Shown here: in pieces, positions 1 to 10,149 of the stretch
Layout of the letters: each line of letters starts with the position of its first letter
How positions within the stretch are numbered: position 1 is the first letter of the stretch
Source of the DNA: DATNIB01 sp035604685
GTDB lineage: Bacteria > Actinomycetota > Acidimicrobiia > Acidimicrobiales > RAAP-2
NCBI GenBank assembly: GCA_035604685.1
Contig: DATNIB010000021.1
Coordinates: forward strand, 1 to 18,428
DNA: 18,428 bases
Direction of reading: 5' to 3'
Program-made: the position numbers and the translations under genes
Notes under the pieces: model-generated
Told to the model about the DNA's origin: nothing
Seen by the model: only the letters and a program-made list of their open reading frames with translations
The model's database searches: none

Positions 1-1
1 G

Positions 2-74
2 AGCCTGGGAGGGGAATCGAACCCCTGACCTACGCATTACGAGTGCGTTGCTCTGCCGGCTGAGCTACCCAGGC
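2..74 (-). tRNA. tRNA-Thr (anticodon CGT)
   Basis: Read on the minus strand, the segment folds as a complete cloverleaf. The 7-bp acceptor stem is GCCTGGG/CCCAGGC, the D arm contains AGCTCAGCCGGCAGAGC, the anticodon stem is ACGCA/TGCGT around the loop CTCGTAA, and the T arm is AGGGG-TTCGATT-CCCCT. The loop gives anticodon CGT, which reads ACG (Thr). The discriminator base is T (position 2). The window ends one base later, so whether CCA is encoded cannot be seen. The gene lies about 90 bp downstream of holB on the same strand. Confidence 0.96.
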
Positions 75-163
75 GAACCCGCTGCCTGCGCCCGCTGGCG
101 ATGAGCCATTCGCGCGCGCCGTATCGTAGGCGCCCCCCGCCGGGCGGGTGACCAACCGAGCGT
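75..163 (-). other. Intergenic region between holB and tRNA-Thr, with possible tRNA promoter
   Basis: This 89-bp gap has no ORF. On the minus strand, TACGAT (128-123) fits a TAnnnT -10 element and would give a tRNA precursor with a leader of roughly 40 nt. No good -35 is seen at 16-18 nt. A short CCCGC/GCGGG stem lies just after the holB stop without a T-run, so it is at best a weak terminator. Confidence 0.3.
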
Positions 164-1231
164 TCAGAGCCGGACCAAGAGGGACTCGAGCAAGAGCGTC
201 TCGTTCGGGTTGTGCTCGAGCGACGCGGCGGCCTCGGTGATGAGCGCCACCGCCCGCTCGCACTGGGCGAGCGTGCGGGCATCGAGCGTCTCGTCCGCCG
301 GACCCAGCCGGTCGCGGTAGGCCCGGGCCAGGATCCCGAGTCCGGCCCGCAGCTCGTCGGTGCGCCAGCGGCGCTCGGCCCGGTGCTGGCGCTCGACCAC
401 GTCCCTGCGCCCCGGCACGGCGCGCTCGCCCAGGCTTTCGGCCTGCTCGGCCAGCTCGGCCAGCTCCGCGCCGTGCTGCTCGCGCAGGGGGACGAGGGCG
501 CCGTCGATCGACTGGAGCAGATCGCGGGCGAGGCCGCCCGCCACGCCGCCCTCGCCGTTCAGCCGCGACGGAACCGAGCGCCAGAGCTCGAGGCGCCCCG
601 CGTACCCGGCGTCGTGGGCCAACAGGTGCGCCCGGTCGAGGTCGCCCCCCGATCCCGCCGCCACGACCGCCGCTTGCCGGGCATCGATCCCCTGGGCGCG
701 CAGCCACGCCTCCACCGCCGCGCTCGGCACCGGCGGAAACGTGACCTCGACGCACCGGCTGGCCACGGTCACCAGCTCGCTCGGGATGTCCTCGGCCAGC
801 AGCACAAAGACGGTGGCGGGCGGCGGCTCCTCCACCGTCTTGAGGAGCGCCGGGGCCGACCGGAGCGCCAGGTGGACGTCACCCACCACGAGCACCTGGC
901 GGGCCGCCTCGAACGGGCGGCGCTGGGCCAAGAGCACCAGGCGCCGCGCGTCGTCGATGCCCAGGGCGGCACCGGTCCGCTCCACCGACACGAGATCGGG
1001 GTGGGTCCCGGCGAGCGCGCGGCGGCAGGTCCAGCACACCGCGCACCCGCCGTCGGGGCACAGCAACGCCGCCGCGAAGGCCCGGGCGGCCACCCGCGTG
1101 CCCGAGCCCGGCGGGCCCTTGAAGAGATACGCGTGCACGGGGTGGCGGGCCACCGCCCGCAGCGTCTGCACCACCGCCGGCTGGCCGACCAGCTCGGCGA
1201 ACAACGCCTCGACCGGGTGATCTTCGGTCAC
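164..1231 (-). CDS. holB: DNA polymerase III subunit delta' (clamp loader)
   Basis: 355 aa. Delta' subunit of the clamp loader, an AAA+ family protein that helps open the beta clamp during replication. The N-terminal part follows the DnaX/delta' plan: VGQPAVVQTLRAV near residues 15-27, then a P-loop-like GPPGSGTR at 39-46 lacking the usual lysine, which is normal for delta' because it does not hydrolyse ATP. Four zinc-module cysteines follow (C58, C63, C66, C69). LLKTVEEPP at 129-137 and the SRC signature at 158-160 complete the AAA+ core. The frame stays open upstream, but the start is set at GTG 1231 because it overlaps the tmk stop in a GTGA arrangement, indicating translational coupling. 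Last gene of the topA-tmk-holB run. Confidence 0.93.
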   Translation of the reverse strand: MTEDHPVEALFAELVGQPAVVQTLRAVARHPVHAYLFKGPPGSGTRVAARAFAAALLCPDGGCAVCWTCRRALAGTHPDLVSVERTGAALGIDDARRLVLLAQRRPFEAARQVLVVGDVHLALRSAPALLKTVEEPPPATVFVLLAEDIPSELVTVASRCVEVTFPPVPSAAVEAWLRAQGIDARQAAVVAAGSGGDLDRAHLLAHDAGYAGRLELWRSVPSRLNGEGGVAGGLARDLLQSIDGALVPLREQHGAELAELAEQAESLGERAVPGRRDVVERQHRAERRWRTDELRAGLGILARAYRDRLGPADETLDARTLAQCERAVALITEAAASLEHNPNETLLLESLLVRL

Positions 1232-1857
1232 GACCGCTCGGCGCCCGGCCACCCGAGCCGAGCCCGCACCTCGGCCGCGACGGACGCCGCCACCTCCTCG
1301 ATCGGCCGGTCCCCGTCCACGACCGCCCAGTGTTCCGGCTGCGCCGCCGCCTCCGCCAGGTAGCCGCGGCGGACCCGTTCGTGGAAGCCGACGTCCAGGC
1401 GCTCGAGGCGGTCGGCGGCCGCGGCCGAAAGACGCCCGCGAGCGCGTTCCACGTCGAGGTCGATCAAGACCGAGAGATCGGCCGTGATCCCCCCGGTCGC
1501 CCAGGCCAACAGCTGGCGCAGGGCCGGCGAGTCGAGCTGGCGGCCCGCACCCTGATAGGCGAGCGTCGACCCCGAGAAGCGGTCGGTCACCACCCACCGG
1601 CCGCTCGCCAGCATCGGCCCGACGACCTCGTCGACGTGCTGGGCCCGATCGGCGGCCATGAGCAGCGTCTCGGCCCGCGCCCCCGGGAGGCCGGTGTGCA
1701 GCAGCACTTCGCGCAGCGCACGGCCGAGTGGGGTGTCCCCGGGTTCGAAGGTGAGGTGCGCGCCGAGCGCCACGGCCAGCAACCCGGCCTGAGTGGACTT
1801 GCCGCAGCCGTCGATCCCCTCGAGGGCGATGAGCCTCGCGCCCCCCGGCGGAGTCAC
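1228..1857 (-). CDS. tmk: Thymidylate kinase (dTMP kinase)
   Basis: 209 aa, the usual size of bacterial TMPK. It phosphorylates dTMP to dTDP in dTTP synthesis. The P-loop GIDGCGKST is at residues 14-22, and FEPG at 37-40 stands where REPG is common. The DRF motif is at 92-94, followed by SGSTLAYQGAGRQL, which contacts the base. An Arg-rich LID-like segment lies near residues 145-170. The start is GTG at 1857, 34 nt after the topA stop, with no obvious Shine-Dalgarno. The last 4 nt overlap the holB start. Order and strand imply co-transcription with topA and holB. Confidence 0.95.
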   Translation of the reverse strand: MTPPGGARLIALEGIDGCGKSTQAGLLAVALGAHLTFEPGDTPLGRALREVLLHTGLPGARAETLLMAADRAQHVDEVVGPMLASGRWVVTDRFSGSTLAYQGAGRQLDSPALRQLLAWATGGITADLSVLIDLDVERARGRLSAAAADRLERLDVGFHERVRRGYLAEAAAQPEHWAVVDGDRPIEEVAASVAAEVRARLGWPGAERS

Positions 1858-1891
1858 GGCGCGCCGAGCGGGGGGCGACCGGACACGCCCC

Positions 1892-4795
1892 TCAATCCCC
1901 TGCGGGCGGTCCCGGGTCGGCGGAGGTCGGCGCCGCCGCCTTGAGTGACGGAGCCGTCTTCTTGGGCGCGGCCTTCCTCGCCGGAGCCTTCCTCGCCGGA
2001 GCCTTCTTCGTCGCCTTCTTGGCCCCCGCCTTCTTCGGCGCCGCCCGCTTCGCCCGCCCGCGTTTGGCGGGCCCGGCGGCCCGCCGTTCGGCCAGCAGCT
2101 CGGCGGCCCGCTCGAGGGTGATCGAGTCGACGTCGTCCCCCCGGCGCAGCGAGGCGTTGGTGGTGCCGTCGGTCACATACGGCCCGAAACGACCGTCGCG
2201 CACCACCATGGGGAGCCCGGTGTCGGGATCGGCGCCGAGCTCGCGCAGCGGACCGGCCGGGGCGCGACCCCGGCGCGTCTTGGGCTGCGCGAACACGGCC
2301 AGGGCCTCGTCGAGGGTCACCGTGAGGAGCTGCTCCTCGCTGGTCAGGCTCCGGGTGTCGGTGCCGCGCTTCAGGTAGGGGCCGTAGCGGCCATTCAAGG
2401 CGGTGATCTCCTGGCCGCTGCCGGGATCCGTGCCGACCCGGCGCGGGATGGAGAGCAGCTCCAGCGCCTGCTCGTAGGTGAGTGTGGCGGGCGACATCGA
2501 GGCGAAGAGGGAGGCCGTGCGGGGCTTGGGGGCGCCGTCGACGATCTCGCCGGCCTGCACGTAGGGCCCGAACCGCCCGGCCTTCACATAGACGGGCTCG
2601 CCGGTCTCGGGGTCGAGGCCGAGCTCGCGGTCGGCCGAGGGCGCCTCGAGCATCGCCCCGGCCTTCTCGAGCGTGAGCTCGTCGGGGCTCAGGTCCTCGG
2701 GGATCGAGGCCCGCTCCTCGTCGCGCTGGACGTAGGGCCCGTAGCGGCCGACCCGGACCACGATCTCGCGCCCGTCCGGGTCGGTCCCGAGCGGGATCGA
2801 GTTGATCTCGCGGGCGTCGATCTCGCCCAGGTGGACCGCCACCGCCGCCTTCAGGCCGAGCCGGCCCGTGTCGCCGCCCAGCTGTACCGTCTCGGATCCC
2901 GCGCTGCCGTTGGTCGACGCCCTCGGCGCGGCACCGTTGGCCGGGGCCGAGCCGTTGGTCGACGGCTTCTTCGGGAGGGCCTGGTCCTCGCCGAAGTAGA
3001 AGCGGGTCAGCCACGGCAGCGCCTCGGCGCGCCCGCTCGCGATCTCGTCGAGGTCGTCCTCCATGCTGGCCGTGAACCCGTAGTCGACGAGCTCACCGAA
3101 GTAGCGCTCGAGGAGTCCGACGACGGCGAACGCGGTGAAGCTCGGCACGAGGGCCGACCCCTTCTTCCACACATACCCGCGGTCGAGGATGGTCGAGATG
3201 ACGCTGGCGTAGGTCGACGGACGGCCCACGCCCAGCTCCTCCATGGCCTTCACGAGGGAGGCCTCGGTGTAGCGGGCCGGCGGCTGGGTGGCATGGGCGC
3301 CGGACTCGAACGAGAGCCCCGGCACCCGCTGGCCCTCCACGAGCGGCGGCAGCACCACCTCGCGGTCGGCCAGCTCGGCCTCCGGATCGTCCTCGCCCTC
3401 GACGTAGGCGCGCAGGAAGCCGGGGAAGGAGATCACCCGGCCGTTGGCCGCGAACTCGGCCTCGGCCCCCGCCAGCAGGGCGGCGTCGGTCGGCATGGTG
3501 CCGGCCAGGCGCACCTGCGCGCTGGTGCCGCGGGCGTCTTCCATCTGGGAGGCCACGGTGCGCTTCCAGATGAGGTCGTAGAGGCGCAGCTCGTCTCCGG
3601 ACAGGCTGGCCGACGCCACCTCGGGGGTTCGGAAGGTCTCACCGGCCGGCCGGATGGCCTCGTGGGCCTCCTGGGCGTTCTTCACCTTGCGCTCGTAGCG
3701 GCGCGGGCTCTTCGGGAGGTAGTCGGTGCCGTACAGAGCGGTCGCCTGCGCGCGGGCGGCGGCCAGCGCCTCGTTGGAGAGCGTGGTCGAGTCGGTCCGC
3801 ATGTAGGTGATCCAGCCCTGCTCGTAGAGGCGCTGGGCCACCTGCATGGCCCGCTGCGCGCTGAAGCGGAGCTTGCGGCCGGCCTCCTGCTGGAGGGTGG
3901 AGGTCATGAACGGCGGCGCCGGCGTCCGCCGCAGCGGCCGCTCGGTCACCGAGCGAACGGTGAACGTGGTGCCCTCCAAGCCCCCCACCAGAGCGGTGGC
4001 CTCCGCCTCGGTCAGCACCCGGCTGGCGCTCGAGCCCTGGGGCGTGCCGTCGGAGGCGAAGTCCTTGCCGGTGGCGATGGCGGTGCCGTCGACCCCGACG
4101 AGCGCGGCAGCGAACTGCGCCGGCGCGGTCAGCGCGTCGGCAGCGGCCGCCGTCTCCGGCGCGGCGAACGTCCCGTCGACGCCCCACCAGGTGGCGGACC
4201 GGAAGCGCATGCGGGCGCGTTCGCGTTCGACGACCATCCGGGTGGCCACGCTCTGGACCCGGCCGGCCGACAGCCGCGGCATGACCTTCTTCCACAGGAC
4301 CGGCGAGACCTCGTAGCCGTAGAGGCGGTCGAGGATGCGTCGGGCCTCCTGCGCGTCGACCAGGCGCCGGTCGAGCTCCCGCCACTCCTCGACGGCGCGG
4401 CGGATGGCGGTCGGGGTGATCTCGTGGAAGACCATCCGCTTCACTGGGACCTGCGGGGAGAGCACCTCTGAGAGGTGCCAGGCGATCGACTCGCCCTCGC
4501 GGTCCTCGTCGGTCGCCAGGTAGACCTCGTCGGCGTCCTTCAGCTGACGCTTCAGGTTGGCGACGACCGACTTCTTGTCGTTCGAGATCACGTAGAGCGG
4601 CTTGAACCCGTTGTCAACGTCGACGCCGAGCCGCGCCCACCCCTCGCCCTTGTAGGCGGCCGGGACCTCGTCGGCGCCGCGCGGCAGGTCGCGGATGTGG
4701 CCGACCGAGGACTCGACCACGAAGTCGGGGCCGAGCATGCCCGCGATGGTGCGCGCCTTGGCCGGCGACTCCACGATCACCAGGGCCTTACCCAT
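1892..4795 (-). CDS. topA: DNA topoisomerase I (type IA) with lysine-rich C-terminal tail
   Basis: 967 aa. Relaxes negative supercoils by transient single-strand cleavage. The TOPRIM domain is N-terminal: VIVESPAKA with E9, and the acidic cluster DEDRE at 96-100. The catalytic tyrosine is Y331 in ITYMRTDS, with R333 beside it. The type IA core runs to about residue 605, followed by a low-complexity linker (about 607-637) in which STNGSA occurs twice. Four C-terminal topoisomerase repeats follow, marked by GRYGPYVQ (683-690), GRFGPYVQ (740-747), GRYGPYLK (802-809) and GRFGPYVT (868-875). No zinc fingers are present. The basic Ala/Lys/Arg tail covers about 908-953. This plan, C-terminal repeats plus a basic tail in place of zinc fingers, matches actinobacterial topoisomerase I. 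ATG start at 4795; first gene of the run with tmk and holB. Confidence 0.97.
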   Translation of the reverse strand: MGKALVIVESPAKARTIAGMLGPDFVVESSVGHIRDLPRGADEVPAAYKGEGWARLGVDVDNGFKPLYVISNDKKSVVANLKRQLKDADEVYLATDEDREGESIAWHLSEVLSPQVPVKRMVFHEITPTAIRRAVEEWRELDRRLVDAQEARRILDRLYGYEVSPVLWKKVMPRLSAGRVQSVATRMVVERERARMRFRSATWWGVDGTFAAPETAAAADALTAPAQFAAALVGVDGTAIATGKDFASDGTPQGSSASRVLTEAEATALVGGLEGTTFTVRSVTERPLRRTPAPPFMTSTLQQEAGRKLRFSAQRAMQVAQRLYEQGWITYMRTDSTTLSNEALAAARAQATALYGTDYLPKSPRRYERKVKNAQEAHEAIRPAGETFRTPEVASASLSGDELRLYDLIWKRTVASQMEDARGTSAQVRLAGTMPTDAALLAGAEAEFAANGRVISFPGFLRAYVEGEDDPEAELADREVVLPPLVEGQRVPGLSFESGAHATQPPARYTEASLVKAMEELGVGRPSTYASVISTILDRGYVWKKGSALVPSFTAFAVVGLLERYFGELVDYGFTASMEDDLDEIASGRAEALPWLTRFYFGEDQALPKKPSTNGSAPANGAAPRASTNGSAGSETVQLGGDTGRLGLKAAVAVHLGEIDAREINSIPLGTDPDGREIVVRVGRYGPYVQRDEERASIPEDLSPDELTLEKAGAMLEAPSADRELGLDPETGEPVYVKAGRFGPYVQAGEIVDGAPKPRTASLFASMSPATLTYEQALELLSIPRRVGTDPGSGQEITALNGRYGPYLKRGTDTRSLTSEEQLLTVTLDEALAVFAQPKTRRGRAPAGPLRELGADPDTGLPMVVRDGRFGPYVTDGTTNASLRRGDDVDSITLERAAELLAERRAAGPAKRGRAKRAAPKKAGAKKATKKAPARKAPARKAAPKKTAPSLKAAAPTSADPGPPAGD
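1971..2010. repeat. 15-bp tandem repeat in the topA basic tail
   Basis: GCCTTCCTCGCCGGA occurs twice, perfectly and back to back (1971-1985 and 1986-2000), followed by a partial third copy (2001-2010). On the coding strand it yields the KAPAR-KAPAR part of the lysine-rich tail. The identity at DNA level suggests a recent duplication within the tail rather than codon-level convergence. Confidence 0.85.
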
Positions 4796-5070
4796 GCGCT
4801 CCCCGCATCCGGTTGTGCTCGGTTGTCCCGCGGCGGCACGCCGGACAGGCGTGCCGATTCACGACTCGACCGTAGGCGCTGGCCGCTCGCGTGCCGACAG
4901 GCTCCTGGCTGAGATCCGACACTGTCAAATACCCCTTCGGGTGGCGAGCCCGCTCCGCCGGACGGCGTCGGGCCTCTCACCTGGACGTTTACCATTAGCA
5001 CCCCGAGCCTCCCGGGTCGGGGACCCCGGCCGGATCGGGCCCGCGGCCCGCCTGGCCCGGGTGTCCGGCT
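4796..5070. other. Intergenic region between hppA and topA
   Basis: A 275-bp non-coding stretch between two minus-strand genes; it must hold the hppA transcript end and the topA promoter. On the minus strand a perfect TTGACA (4928-4923) has no TAnnnT at 16-19 nt. TACGGT (4874-4869) is a possible -10 without a convincing -35. The strongest structure is the inverted repeat at 4834-4856. GC-rich short stems near 5012-5070 lack T-runs. No gene is supported; a 74-codon frame across it looks like noise. Confidence 0.5.
4834..4856. repeat. 9-bp perfect inverted repeat upstream of topA
   Basis: CGGCACGCC - GGACA - GGCGTGCCG: two 9-bp arms with a 5-nt centre, ending 38 nt before the topA ATG. It could be a 5' UTR hairpin or an operator. 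There is no T-run on either side, so a canonical terminator is unlikely. Confidence 0.8.
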
Positions 5071-7389
<2,319 letters not shown>

Positions 7390-7523
7390 GGGTGGCGTTC
7401 CCTTCCGTCGGCTTCTGGCTCGTGGGCCACCACAGAGGGCGGACACCGGTCGCGGCCGCAGGCACCCGAGAAGAGCACCCCCGTCGGCGCGAGGCCCGGC
7501 ACCTGGCGGAACGGGCCGGGGCG

Positions 7524-7553
7524 ACGATAGTCACTGCGCGCGCGTCTGGGCAA
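7524..7553 (-). promoter_or_regulatory. Candidate hppA promoter
   Basis: On the minus strand, TTGCCC (7553-7548) and TATCGT (7529-7524) are separated by 18 nt. This matches a SigA-like -35 and a TAnnnT -10. Transcription would begin near 7517 and give a 5' UTR of about 128 nt before ATG 7389. No recognisable riboswitch was found in that leader. Confidence 0.4.
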
Positions 7554-7559
7554 GGAACG

Positions 7560-10052
7560 CTAGGTCTGGTGTTCGTCGGTGGGCTCACGGGGCGGCCCCG
7601 CCACCAGCTCGTAGTCGGGGTTCAAGATGGCGAGGCTCCGGCCCCAGGAGCCGACCATGCCCGACACCACCATGCGGGCGCCGGGCTCGACGCCCGGGAT
7701 CCGGGGCCGACCCTGGAACACGAGGAGCAGACGGCCCGAGTCGTCGCTCAGGACGCACTCGAGGTTGGAGGTGCCGCCGCGGGGTTGGACCCGGACCGAG
7801 CGCACGCGGCCGGCCACCCGCACGCGCTCGCGCCAGCGGACCTCGTCGATCGGGATGGTCCCGAGCGAGCGGCGGGCCAACGCCCGGTCGGCGTCGGACG
7901 CGGGGCGCGCCCGGGCGGTCCGGTTCCCCGAGCCGGTCGCGGTCGGACCGACGCCCACCGCGACGTCCTCCATCACCGCGCGGCCGCGCGACTCGCCGAC
8001 CCGCGGCCACTTGCGCCGGCGCCACAGGCGGCTCAGGTTGTACGGGACGATCGTGGCGGACACGTGGGGCACCTGGCTCACCACCGCGGCGATCCGGTCG
8101 GCCGTGCGGTCGTGCAGGAAGCGCTGCCAGCCCGAGGCGAACCCGCGGCGGGGCAAGAGCACCGTGCACTCCGTGTCGCCGTCGGCCACCGAGTCGGCCA
8201 CCAGTTCGACGGCGGCCCGTCCGAGCCGGCGGTCCGGGCACTCGATGATGTCGAGCGGCAGGCGGGCCAGCCCGAGGCGGCCCCAGTCCTGCTCCAGGAG
8301 ATGCGCGGCCTTCGAGTCGATGTCGATGTGGACCGCGCGCAGGTCGTCGGGGGTGAGGGTCCGTGCGTACTGGATGGCCCGGGCCGCCGCCAGATCCAGC
8401 CGGTCGACGAGGACGATGACCACGTGCCGGCGCATGATTGGCGCCTCGGTGGCGGCCAGCGCGCCCACCTCGAGCTCGTCCGCCTCGGCCACGTACTGGT
8501 GGTGCAGCCGCAGCAGGCCGACGTACATGAGGGGCCCGACCACGACCACGATCCAGGCCCCCTGGGTGAACTTGGCGACGGCGAAGATGAGCACCACGCT
8601 GGCGGTGAGGACGGCCGAGAAGCCATTGATCAGGATGCCGCGCCGCCAGTGGCTCTCGCGCGCGGTCAGGTGGTGCTTCACCATGCCGATGCCGGCCATG
8701 AAGAACCCGGTGAACACCCCGATGGCGTAGAGCGCCACCAGCGCGTCGACCTTGGCCCGGGTGACGAGCAGTAGCAGGATGGCGACCGCGGCGAGGACGA
8801 TGATCCCGTTGGAGAAGGCGAGGCGGTGGCCGCGCCGGGTCAGCTGCCGGGGCAGGAACGAGTCGCCGGCCACGAAGCTGGCGAGGAACGGGAAGCCGTT
8901 GAAGCTGGTGTTGCCGCCGGTGTAGAGCACGAGCAGCGTGGCCGCCTGGACGACGTAGAAGAGCACCCGGCCGAATCCGCCGCTGCCCAGCACGTAGCGC
9001 ACCTCTTGGGAGATGACCGTCGGCGAGCCGGCCGCGTAGGGGACGGCGTGGGTCCAGCGGGCGAGCATGGTGACGCCGAACACCAAGAACGCCAGCACCG
9101 TGCTCATCAGGACCAGCGTCTGGCGGGCGTGTCGCGCCTCGGGCTGGCGGAAGCTGCTCACGCCGTTGGAGATGGCCTCCAGGCCGGTGAGTGACGACCC
9201 GCCGTTGGCGAACGAGCGCAGCAGCGAGATGAAGGCGAGGCCCATGAGCACGCCGGTGCCCGAGACCCCGACGCGCCCCTGCACGAGGAGGTGGGCGGGC
9301 GGCAGCGGATGGGCGTGGATCTGCCCCAGGGCCGCCTTCACGTAGCCGGTCACGATCACCGCGGTCACGCTGAGGATGAAGAAGTAGGTGGGGAACGCGA
9401 AGAAGCGACCCGCCTCGCGGATGCCACGGAGGTTGCCGTAGAGGAGGAGGAGGACCACCGAGATGGTGATCGGCACCGTGAATCCCAAAAGGCGCGGGAA
9501 CGCACTCGTGAGGGCGGCGGTGCCCGCCGCGGTCTGCACGGCGACCGTGACCGTGTAGTCGATCAGGAGGGCGACTGCGGCCACCTGGGCGACGGTCGGC
9601 CCGAAATTGTCTCGGGCCACCACGTAGGAGCCGCCGGCCTTCGTGTAGCGCTGGATGACCTCGAGGTAGGACAGGGTGACGAAGAACAGCACCCCCAAGA
9701 TGGCGAGCGTGATGGGGACCACCAACGTGAAGGCGGCCAGGCCGACGTAGGGGACGAGCTGGGTCAGCATCTCCTCGGTGCCGTAGGCAGACGAGGAGAT
9801 GCAGTCGGGAGCCAGTACGCCCAACGCGCTCGGGCGTCCAAGGCGCTCGCTGCTCAGCTGCTCGGTCACGAGCGGGGGCCCGAGCAGCTTGTTCTTCAGG
9901 CGATACCGGAGGGTCTCGGGGATGTTGGCCGCGGCGTCGGTCCGCAGGAAGGTGGGGTGGCCGGCCGAGGCCGGCCCGCTCGGCATCGGCGGCCCGGTCG
10001 ACGGGGCGGGAGCGGCTGTCGGGACACCGTCTCCGCCGAGGACCCGACTCAC
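7560..10052 (-). CDS. KimA-like APC-family permease fused to a C-terminal OB-fold domain
   Basis: 830 aa from GTG 10052. Residues about 75-515 form an APC-superfamily transporter of about 12 helices with SSSAYGTEEML at 85-95, as in KimA (YdaO)-type K+/H+ symporters. Residues about 541-668 form an alpha/beta cytosolic domain of universal-stress-like fold (HVVIVLVDRLD, AVHIDID). After a polar linker (about 669-730), the last 100 residues look like a nucleic-acid-type OB fold: RVRVAGRV, LLLVFQGR, RIPGVEPGARM, NPDYELV. That domain resembles the small OB-fold protein encoded near the permease-ceoBC locus in mycobacteria (Rv2694c-type, from memory). The start rests on TACGCT exactly 6 nt before GTG 10052; ATG 9986 is an alternative. 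K+ is the likely substrate by family and neighbours, but an amino acid is not excluded. Confidence 0.85.
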   Translation of the reverse strand: MSRVLGGDGVPTAAPAPSTGPPMPSGPASAGHPTFLRTDAAANIPETLRYRLKNKLLGPPLVTEQLSSERLGRPSALGVLAPDCISSSAYGTEEMLTQLVPYVGLAAFTLVVPITLAILGVLFFVTLSYLEVIQRYTKAGGSYVVARDNFGPTVAQVAAVALLIDYTVTVAVQTAAGTAALTSAFPRLLGFTVPITISVVLLLLYGNLRGIREAGRFFAFPTYFFILSVTAVIVTGYVKAALGQIHAHPLPPAHLLVQGRVGVSGTGVLMGLAFISLLRSFANGGSSLTGLEAISNGVSSFRQPEARHARQTLVLMSTVLAFLVFGVTMLARWTHAVPYAAGSPTVISQEVRYVLGSGGFGRVLFYVVQAATLLVLYTGGNTSFNGFPFLASFVAGDSFLPRQLTRRGHRLAFSNGIIVLAAVAILLLLVTRAKVDALVALYAIGVFTGFFMAGIGMVKHHLTARESHWRRGILINGFSAVLTASVVLIFAVAKFTQGAWIVVVVGPLMYVGLLRLHHQYVAEADELEVGALAATEAPIMRRHVVIVLVDRLDLAAARAIQYARTLTPDDLRAVHIDIDSKAAHLLEQDWGRLGLARLPLDIIECPDRRLGRAAVELVADSVADGDTECTVLLPRRGFASGWQRFLHDRTADRIAAVVSQVPHVSATIVPYNLSRLWRRRKWPRVGESRGRAVMEDVAVGVGPTATGSGNRTARARPASDADRALARRSLGTIPIDEVRWRERVRVAGRVRSVRVQPRGGTSNLECVLSDDSGRLLLVFQGRPRIPGVEPGARMVVSGMVGSWGRSLAILNPDYELVAGPPREPTDEHQT

Positions 10053-10149
10053 CGGCTCAGCGTAGAGCCCAGGCTGTCGCACGAGCGGTCCAGGGCCGGC
10101 CCAACGGGGATCCTTTGCATGGGCGGTTCCGCCGTGTTGCACTGTTCTC
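10053..10149. promoter_or_regulatory. Divergent promoter region, permease / trkA pair
   Basis: On the minus strand TACGCT (10064-10059) lies exactly 6 nt before the permease GTG (10052), a leaderless layout. On the plus strand TTGCAT (10115-10120), 17 nt, TGCACT (10138-10143) and 6 nt precede the trkA ATG (10150). The -10 is poor (G instead of A at its second base), so this side is tentative. GGCGG-TT-CCGCC (10122-10133), a perfect inverted repeat, sits in that spacer and could be an operator. No ydaO-type c-di-AMP riboswitch fits in this short gap. Confidence 0.5.

Noticed and set aside
1232..1597. N-terminal extension of holB to 1597
   Set aside because: It would lie wholly inside tmk and translates to Gly/Arg-rich noise; the GTGA overlap at 1228-1231 gives a natural start.
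2831..4471. 546-codon plus-strand open frame across topA
   Set aside because: It lies antisense to clear topoisomerase motifs and its translation is low-complexity Gly/Arg/His/Leu typical of GC-rich antisense frames.
4923..4928. Perfect TTGACA (minus strand) as topA -35
   Set aside because: No -10-like hexamer occurs 16-19 nt downstream, so it is not called as a promoter.
4777..5001. 74-codon minus-strand frame upstream of topA
   Set aside because: No motif, no ribosome-binding site, and it overlaps the topA start; judged chance.
5012..5070. Intrinsic terminator after hppA
   Set aside because: Several GC-rich short stems exist, but none is followed by a T-run on the minus strand.
7392..8774. 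460-codon plus-strand open frame across the permease 3' half
   Set aside because: Antisense shadow. The permease and OB-fold frame on the minus strand has coherent helices and motifs; this one does not.
10053..10149. ydaO-type c-di-AMP riboswitch upstream of the KimA-like gene
   Set aside because: The permease appears leaderless and the gap is under 100 bp; there is no space or conserved core for this riboswitch.
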